Part shown: piece by piece, positions 58,601-64,000 of the stretch
How the letters are laid out: each line of letters starts with the position of its first letter
Numbering within the stretch: position 1 is the stretch's first letter
NCBI GenBank assembly: GCA_003116995.1
Contig: BDSL01000031.1
Span: 248,001-312,000, forward strand
DNA: 64,000 bases
Direction: 5' to 3'
Source: Yamagishiella unicocca
Lineage: Eukaryota > Chlorophyta > Chlorophyceae > Chlamydomonadales > Volvocaceae
The notes under the pieces: model-generated
Seen by the model: the letters and a program-made list of their open reading frames with translations, nothing else
Database searches by the model: none
What the model was told of the DNA's origin: nothing
Translations under genes and position numbers: made by a program

Positions 58601-61600
58601 CATCCTTGCAAGCCGACCTCGCCGTGCGACATGTTTCCTGGTTGCGACCATGGCGGTGTTGCTCGTCAACAGCCATGTAATGCCGTACACAACGCAACTA
58701 CGTCAGGCGGGAATCTCGGGTTGCGGCGTGGCTTAACAAACACACACCCTTCCTCAAACTGTGTAAATCACATTCCTTTGGTATCTCCTGGTTGTAAAAA
58801 GGTATATTACACCCATGCACACCTACAGCTTGTAACGGCACTAGAATGCTCAGCTACCCGCCGCCGACCTCCTACCGCCCCCGTGCGTTGCCTCCGTACC
58901 GCGTGCACTCACTCAGGCGCCCGCCGCCGGACCGCTGTTCACGGCCGCCCCGGGCACCGCTGGCGACATCGACGCGACGGCCTTGTCTGCCGACCGCCAC
59001 CCCCACCTTGAGTACTGGCCGCTGGTGAACGCCAGGTTAGAGCCACGCAACCCTTGTCCTCTAATGCTGCAAACTGCCAACCATCAGCTGAGACGCGTTT
59101 CCTCCTTGTGCGCCTGCGGAAGAAGTGCTATTGCTACTGCTGATGCGGCATCCGCTGTTCCTGCGGTGCTACTGCAAGTGCTGACTCCTATGCTGTCGCT
59201 GTTATGCATGCTTCTGGGCGCGCCAACCCCAGGGCTCACCCTCTCGGCGTGAGGAGGGACGTCCTGAACGAGGCCGTGGACGCCTCGTGGCGGCGGCTGC
59301 TGCGGCGCATGGCCGCGCTGGCGGCATCAGGGCGGGAGGCGGGACTGGTGAGCGACCCACGTGCGCCCTCTGGACGGAGAAGGGCCAACACGGTAGTGCA
59401 CCTGTACGCGTCAGCCCCAGTAGGCAAGCCAGCTCGTCCTCCGCCTGCATGTGGCATGCATCTGCAGGGGCGATCGAGTTAAATACGACACCAGCGCTGC
59501 CGCGCTCACTGCACGGCACCGCATATCCATGTCCAAGGAGCGCCATGCGCACACGAGATGTCCCCTGACTTCCCAACCCATCGTCCCCCTCTCCTTCTCC
59601 TCCCTCCTGCCGTAGGAGGACCTGCTGGCAGCTGCTTACTACCTGGTACTGCAGGTACGGCAGCTTGGGTTATATCCGCACAGCTGCGCCCAGGAAATGT
59701 GTTCACGTGCTGGTTGCTAACTTCCCACTACCGATAGAGTCGGGCACTTTTGACTTCACCCACTCGGTCCGCTCCTTCCCATCAGGACCGACCCGCTGAG
59801 GCCAGTGCTATTTTGGAGCGAATCCAGGCACGCGCCACACCACCAGGATCCGGATCCAGTGACGCCGCTGGATCCGCCCTGGGATGTGACGTAGAGCTGC
59901 AGCTCGTGTACCTGCGTGCTTGGCTGACGCTGGCGGACCCCGCAGCGGAGGCGCCCGAGCTCAAGGCGGCGGCAGCCACCGTACGGCAATGGTGCCAGCC
60001 CGACGCCGCTGGCGAGGCGGTGGCAGCAGGCGGCGGCCAGCTGCCATCGTACAAGGTGTACGAGCCCAAGTGGCAAGCCCGGCTGGCGTCGATGGCGGCG
60101 GCGCTGGAGGATGCTGCTGCTGCTGCTGCTGGGGGTGCGCACGCCTCGAGCGCCCTTGCCGCCGCTGGCGTCGTCGCAGGTGCAGGTGACGGCGCCGCCG
60201 GCGGAAAGTCCGCGCCGTTGGTGCTTCTGTACGACAGTCCGGACGGGCCCCGTGGCGCAATCGTGCTGGAGGTTGCTGGGATGGCGAAGGTGGGCATGGT
60301 TGCTGCGGGTTTGGTGCTGCGCGGATGCGGCTAATGGGTCCGGGGGGATTGTGGATACCGCCAAGCCTTGCCATGCGCTCATCGCGAGCATATGGCACCC
60401 CCCTGATCGCGAGCATATGGCACCCCCCTGATCGCGAGCATATGGCACCCCCCTGATCGCGAGCATATGGCACCCCCCTGATCGCGAGCATATGGCACCC
60501 CCCTGATCGCGAGCATATGGCACCCCCCTGATCGCGAGCATATGGCACCCCCCTGATCGCGAGCATATGGCACCCCCCTGCGGTAGCGGTGGACGTCAGG
60601 TTTGCATGCCTTCCGGCAGCGATCGACTGTGCGCACACTGGTGCACTCCCACCAGCATTAATTTTTCCTAACAGCAGTAGTTGAACTAGTACTAGTAGTT
60701 AAACTGTTTAACTATGTTTAACTATTTCTTTTGGCGAGTGTTTTTTGCGGGTCATGCATCCAACGTGTAGATTATTGATACTCCTCACCGCTGGTTGTTT
60801 GGTCTTTGGTCCGGCTCCGAAACCTCAGGTGGCGCTGGCGGCGCATTTTATGGATCTGGAGCTGCTCTTCTCAGCCGCCCCCTTCGACACCACCCTCCTG
60901 GGCTCGCACGCCCGGAACGGCGGGACTGGTGGCGGCGGCGGCCAGGGCAAGTTCTCCCTTTTGCGCCCCTCCTGGAGCACCACGCTCGACCTGCCGGTAC
61001 GTGCAGCCGCCTGCTAGTGGGCCTGTTCGGCGTGTAGTCATGGCGGCGTGCCCTCACCATGCTTCGCCGGTTCATAACATGCAGTACTTGCCGGCTGCAG
61101 CTGTGTCGCCATTTCGTTGTCACGTGTCAATCAACCTTCGCTGCCACCTTTGCAAAAGCAGCAGCAACATACCGTAGCTCCAGCCTTCGCACCATGCACG
61201 CTTACAGAACCCTACCGCGCCGCCCGCTACGAAGCCGACCTTGCCCTCTTGCTGCTCTTCGGCTCGGTGTCCTTTCCGTCGTCGCCGCCTGCCGCAGGAC
61301 ATCGCCGCGGCCGCCAACGAGGGCAGGGCGCCGGTCGCGATACGCGTGCTCATGGCGCCCAACGGCAACGGCAACAACAGCAGCCCTTACAAGCTTCTGA
61401 TCCAGCCTCACCTTCTGGTGCAGCAGCAGGAGGATCCAACCGCTGCCGCGGCCGGTGTCGGCACCAGCGGTGCCATGTTGCTGGAAGCCGTCACCGTCGG
61501 CTCTGAAACCGCGGGTGCCGGCGGCGCGGGCGCCGGCGGTCACCAGCGCAGCAGCCTGGCCTGCTACCGCTGCGACCTGCGCGTGGCAGTCCTGAAGGAG

Positions 61601-62428
61601 CAGGGCGTGGTAGTGGTGACGAACACTGAGACCGGTGGGTGTTTGTTCTAAGGCGGCTTCGTTCGTTGCGGCACAAAAGGGGGTGCCTGCCGACTACTGC
61701 TGGCTGGCAGCCCGCATATACACACCATTCTGGTGCTGCCATGCCATTGACGTCCTGTTATTGTCTTGTTTTCACATCTGGTGCACGTCGCCTGACTGCT
61801 GTCACAAACGCGCACCGCCACGCACGTACCCGCGCAGGCGCCCCCGTGGCTGGGGCATACGTCAAGGCATACGTCACCAGCGACGGGGCCGGCGCCGCCG
61901 CCTCGTTCCACAAGGACGGCTACTCGGACAGGCGGGGCCTCATGGACTTTTGGACGCTCACCAGCAAGCCAGGAGCCAAGGTGGGTCGATTCGCGGACGG
62001 TACGGTACGGCAGCTTGTACGGGTCCCAAGCCCATCCACATTTTCTAGTCGCACACGGACACAATTGCGTGATCCACTCGGGGCCGCCGCGCTTGCTGGG
62101 ATCCATGCGTGATCTTCGTCCGCAAGCAGACGTATGGTCATGCGGCCCAGACGAGCTATGTGTAGGACGTTTGGGGGGACAGGCCGTACAGGCGGCGACA
62201 GCCCCTGCACGCTTCCCCGTGCATCTATCCCCGTTGAGTTCGCGGCAACACCATGTGTAACTCTTAACTCCACGTGCCTCACCTATACGATGTTGTTGCC
62301 CCCGCACCCCACCGAACCCCACCGCACCCCATCGCACCCCACCGCTCCAGGTTCGCTCCGTCGCGCTGCTGGTCAGCCACCCCGATCTGGGCAGCGCCGT
62401 TCTGCACACGGAACCGCCGCTGCAGTGA
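37691..62428 (+). CDS. Giant conserved protein of unknown function, about 53 exons, about 2757 aa
   Basis: Exons: 37691-37823, 38084-38162, 38421-38502, 39168-39263, 39490-39648, 40538-40717, 41080-41215, 41400-41566, 41793-42121 (one extra base), 42245-42508, 42717-42935, 43648-43757, 43977-44096, 44391-44548, 44755-44951, 45167-45282, 45487-45573, 46097-46212, 46392-46490, 46773-46942, 47149-47408, 47679-47828, 48019-48122, 49165-49357, 49603-49721, 49920-50034, 50255-50293, 51116-51178, 51383-51446, 52001-52267, 52580-52727, 53151-53238, 53499-53632, 53797-53997, 54383-54555, 54706-54773, 55089-55142, 55360-55645, 55800-55978, 56165-56455, 56584-56784, 57054-57281, 57377-57503, 57863-57977, 58157-58244, 58917-59035, 59233-59347, 59616-59654, 59786-60289, 60829-60996, 61298-61634, 61838-61980 and 62351-62428. 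Phases agree throughout. The first ten exons are the least certain, and the N-terminus may be incomplete. Conserved-looking blocks include VLVYDIATEAYYR, RGVWVVEVQGGGRHSRALVR, YELRDLHLTRGDGGRYLLRLLG, DRPSLLVEPWK, CRELAFFCYCRDPEFFQAVV, HLEYWPLVNAR, FMDLELLF and HKDGYSDRRGLMDF. From memory these resemble very large uncharacterised proteins of plants, protists and some bacteria, with beta-rich, alpha-2-macroglobulin-like segments. I see no CGEQ thioester, kinase or protease motif. No function is assigned. Confidence 0.8.
38023..38073. repeat. CCCACCGA 8-bp tandem repeat in intron 1 of the giant gene
   Basis: About six perfect units of 8 bp end a few bases before the acceptor of exon 2 (38084). 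They supply a C-rich tract close to the splice site. Confidence 0.8.
39669..40022. repeat. 21-bp minisatellite in intron 5 of the giant gene
   Basis: About 16-17 units of GTGTCAGTGTGGTCGGCCACA. The left units have GGCCACA, and a right-hand block of about five has GGCAACA, showing block-wise homogenisation. Because the unit is 21 bp, all frames stay open; the frame of exon 5 reads through it as a VWSATVS heptad. Confidence 0.9.
40325..40432. repeat. GGGTTGGCGGGTGGTT-type repeat in intron 5
   Basis: An imperfect array of GGTTGG and GGGTGG units, strongly G-rich on the transcribed sense strand, upstream of the tentative exon 6. Confidence 0.75.
43076..43232. repeat. 25-bp minisatellite in intron 11 of the giant gene
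   Basis: About six tandem units of AGGCATCAGGCGGGAGGGCT plus TTCCG, between exon 11 and exon 12. Confidence 0.9.
43375..43440. repeat. 16-bp tandem repeat (CTTGGCGTCCTACTGC)
   Basis: About four units in intron 11 of the giant gene, followed 110 bp later by a separate 13-bp array. Three unrelated tandem arrays therefore share one intron. Confidence 0.85.
43555..43642. repeat. 13-bp tandem repeat (CTCCGCTGACCCC)
   Basis: About seven units run directly into the acceptor CCGCTGCCGCAG of exon 12, so the array itself forms the pyrimidine-rich tract before the splice site. Confidence 0.85.
44100..44185. repeat. 18-bp tandem repeat (CAGGGTCGGGATCTGAGG)
   Basis: Four to five units begin within about 10 bp of the exon 13 donor (ACG|GTAAGC at 44096). 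Confidence 0.85.
45286..45383. repeat. 43-bp direct duplication after exon 16
   Basis: Two near-perfect copies of a GGCTGGGCAGGGCTGGGGTG-type unit start just downstream of the exon 16 donor at 45282. Confidence 0.8.
48362..48860. mobile_element. Interspersed element remnant in intron 23 of the giant gene
   Basis: The segment starts GTTACAGTGGCC, related to the blocks at 364, 14212 and 29524. On the minus strand (48665-48790) it encodes FWALLRDFAGLGLPRKDWGDV followed by VDHPFL, similar to 30735-30920. Element identity is unknown. Confidence 0.45.
48948..49019 (+). tRNA. tRNA-Ala (anticodon CGC)
   Basis: A full cloverleaf can be drawn. The acceptor is GGGGCTT with AAGCTCC, the D-arm is GCTC..GAGC, and the anticodon stem CGCGC/GCGTG holds loop TTCGCAT. 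The T-stem is ACCGG/CCGGT. The T-loop is ATCGATC, so the usual T54 is A, which weakens the B box. It lies in intron 23 of the giant gene on the same strand. It has no T-run of its own: tRNA-Ser begins 6 nt later. Confidence 0.9.
49026..49106 (+). tRNA. tRNA-Ser (anticodon CGA)
   Basis: The acceptor is GCGGACG with CGTCCGC. The anticodon stem TCTGA/TCAGA holds loop CTCGAAA (anticodon CGA). A long class II variable arm (GGGA TCT CCC) and a consensus T-loop TTCGAAT are present. A run of six Ts (49109-49114) serves as the Pol III terminator. It is separated by 6 nt from the upstream tRNA-Ala and is probably transcribed together with it. Confidence 0.93.
49109..49114 (+). terminator. Pol III T-run terminator
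   Basis: TTTTTT directly follows the tRNA-Ser 3' end. It is the first T-run after either tRNA and so probably ends a dicistronic Ala-Ser transcript. Confidence 0.7.
50560..51058. repeat. Interstitial telomere-like satellite (CACCCCTAAACC) in intron 27
   Basis: About 38 units of 12-13 bp, each built on CCCTAAAC, with a variable dinucleotide core (CT, GT, TG, TT or CG) that changes in blocks. The CCCTAAA core is the plant-type telomere heptamer, but the extra CA/CC spacer makes the unit longer than a true telomere repeat. It lies between the 13-codon exon 27 and exon 28. Confidence 0.9.
53998..54090 (+). repeat. (GTGG/TGGG)n array starting at the exon 34 donor
   Basis: About 23 perfect tetranucleotide units follow base for base from the donor CATCG|GTGGGTGGG. 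The G-rich strand is the transcribed sense strand. Confidence 0.95.
54222..54352. repeat. 20-bp tandem repeat (TGCCCTGCCCTGCCGTACTC)
   Basis: About six or seven units lie in the same intron as the TGGG array, upstream of exon 35. Confidence 0.9.
55874..55909 (+). repeat. Coding hexanucleotide repeat (GGATCT)6 in exon 39
   Basis: Six perfect units encode a (Gly-Ser)6 linker within exon 39 of the giant protein, between AEHLSKGGRL and AFLPRSLE. Confidence 0.9.
57655..57790. repeat. Tandem repeat with GACATGCCGCACTGACCCAT units in intron 43
   Basis: Three to four imperfect units, carrying ACCGGC, GACATGC and CACTGACCCA, separate exons 43 and 44. Confidence 0.8.
60378..60580. repeat. 25-bp minisatellite in intron 49 of the giant gene
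   Basis: Eight near-perfect units of GATCGCGAGCATATGGCACC plus CCCCT. The 25-bp period keeps a 25-residue repeat open in several minus-strand frames. I take this as an artefact. Confidence 0.95.
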
Positions 62429-64000
62429 TTGCCCTGGCTTGGAGAGCTGACAGGCTGGCTGGACGCTGCTTGCTGCGTCAGTTGACAAGTGGCTTGAGGG
62501 GTTAAGGTTCTGAGTCTAGTTTGTTAGGAAGGGACGATTATATGGCGATCAACAGAGGCGATTATACGGCGATCTACAGAGAATACGTAATTACACGTCA
62601 CGCCCCAGGCAGATATGTAGGCCTGCTTAGGGCAGCTGTTTTGCGGTACCGTCCAGGTATCATGGACGAATACGGAGCGGGCTCTGCGCGCCTATGTCGA
62701 AACGACTGTCCGGATCGGCCGCTGATAGATCTTTTTGCATGCCGCGTAGGCTATGGTATGGTTGTTTGCACGTGCGGGTTTGCTGCCGTGATTAGTTTCA
62801 GTTCCGAGAAATAGGATACCTGTATGTGGGGGGCTTGAAGATCTTGCCGCGCGTAGCAATATGTGTTTTGGCGCATGAGCCAGGAGGCCCACCAGGCAGT
62901 GCGTCAGCGACTTTGATGTTGCGTTGCATTTAAAATAGTGAACTGTGCCAGCGGGCTGGAGTCCAGGCCCGAAGGTAGGGCCAGCGGGCAGTCGTACTTG
63001 GTTGGAGAGCCGAGGACTTAATCTGGCGGAGTCACGTCCCAGTGGGGTCCCAGGACCTTTGGGGGGGCCTCGCTCGCCACCACATTGTAATACCAACATA
63101 GAGTCATAAGGCGAACCTCCGTCCTAGTTCACGCTGAGGTGGTAGAACAGCAGCAGCCAATGATCGATACAGTGGCCTTTAAGCCAATAGGTAGATGGAG
63201 CCATCGAGCTGCGGTGGTATGGAGGAGTGCACACCGTTCGATGGCAAGGAACCCAAACGTCAGCGTTAATGAACCCGATGAACCCAAGCGACCGAATGTA
63301 CACAAATATCGAACATTGCATTTTTTCTTCCGATTTCGTACTCGGACCTGCTCCTTTGCACGATGCACCCTCACCAAATGCATTGTCAAAGGCTGCATCA
63401 TCACCTTGCCGGATGAGTAGAAGTGAGATACCAATAGTTTGCGTGATGACTGGTGAACCGACCCATAGAAATGGTACAGAATGGTAAAAGAATGGTTCCG
63501 AGTAGTCGCGAACGCGCATGCCCGTGCGTGCCCCGTGCAAGTGGCGGTTGCCGTTCAGACCTGTACAAGCAATTTGCGCGAAAGTGCGTTTGCTATGGGT
63601 TGCGAAATTCCTTGTAGTTCAGGAGATCCCTCGGAGGTACCGGATTGCATCACTGCACCTACGCAGTTTACGCGTCCCAGCACTTTATTGAACGTAAGCG
63701 ATGTCCTTGCATTCACTCTGCTCAGCGAGGTCGGCACCTACAGTACAATTGAATGGTGCCTCAAGCCTTAACGTCATGTTTGCAAAATAAATACAGGTAG
63801 CTAGGTTCGACGACGCCTGACGACGCTGCGTGTAGCATGTGTTGCACGTGCGAATAGCGAATCTAAACAGGCATGTGGAAGGTCGCGGTATCACCACCCG
63901 TGTCATGCCCCACAGCAGTCGCTGGGTGCCGGGGCCGCGCGACACCAGAGCGCCGCGGACCGCTGCTGCTGACAGACGGGTTGACAGACGGGTTGCAGGT
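62429..64000. other. Region downstream of the giant gene
   Basis: This region holds the 3' UTR of the giant gene and then nothing that I can identify. A short imperfect duplication (GGCGAT..ACAGAG) is near 62533-62582, and GACAGACGGGTT is duplicated at the right edge. ORFs on both strands lack motifs. Confidence 0.5.

Noticed and set aside
60378..60580. Regular array that could be mistaken for a CRISPR
   Set aside because: Units are contiguous 25-bp tandem copies with no unique spacers and no cas genes; the genome is eukaryotic.

Overview
This window is nuclear DNA of a eukaryote, most likely a green alga of the volvocine/chlamydomonad type. The coding sequence is split into many short exons. 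They join in phase at GT...AG sites, with mostly CAG acceptors. A TGTAA polyadenylation signal follows one gene. There are two eukaryotic tRNA genes, Gypsy-like, LINE-like and tyrosine-recombinase element remnants, and many GC-rich minisatellites inside introns. I worked out gene structures by hand, joining exons by reading frame, splice sites and protein motifs; no aligner was used.

Layout. (1) 66-1560, minus: the 5' half of a papain-family cysteine protease gene that runs off the left edge. (2) 5237-11928, minus: a complete ten-exon tandem paralogue (about 714 aa) with signal peptide, I29 propeptide, papain domain, LysM, a Trp-rich module and a second LysM. A two-exon ORF of unknown function lies antisense inside its sixth intron. 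(3) 15883-28350, minus: a twelve-exon gene for a 1061-aa protein that joins an NYN RNase-like domain, a von Willebrand A domain, an alpha-kinase and two CCCH zinc fingers. One of its introns holds a broken Gypsy-type element whose gag region is arranged as an inverted repeat. (4) About 29,995-36,880: a mobile-element cluster with two diverged direct repeats flanking a tyrosine recombinase ORF and an RGG-rich gag-like ORF, plus a 5'-truncated LINE. (5) 37691-62428, plus: one giant gene that I resolve into about 53 exons (about 2757 codons), encoding a very large conserved protein of unknown function. Its introns carry most of the minisatellites, an interstitial telomere-like satellite and a tRNA-Ala/tRNA-Ser pair. 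(6) 62429-64000: nothing recognised.

The strongest candidate for something undescribed is the NYN-VWA-alpha-kinase-CCCH protein. NYN plus CCCH is the pairing seen in Regnase-type RNases, and VWA plus alpha-kinase is the pairing of Dictyostelium VwkA. Having both in one chain suggests an RNA-directed nuclease/kinase. The kinase zinc-site and metal-site residues are all present, and the 12 exons join without a single phase error. The giant gene is also notable: it stays in frame over 53 exons except for one apparent extra base near 42092.
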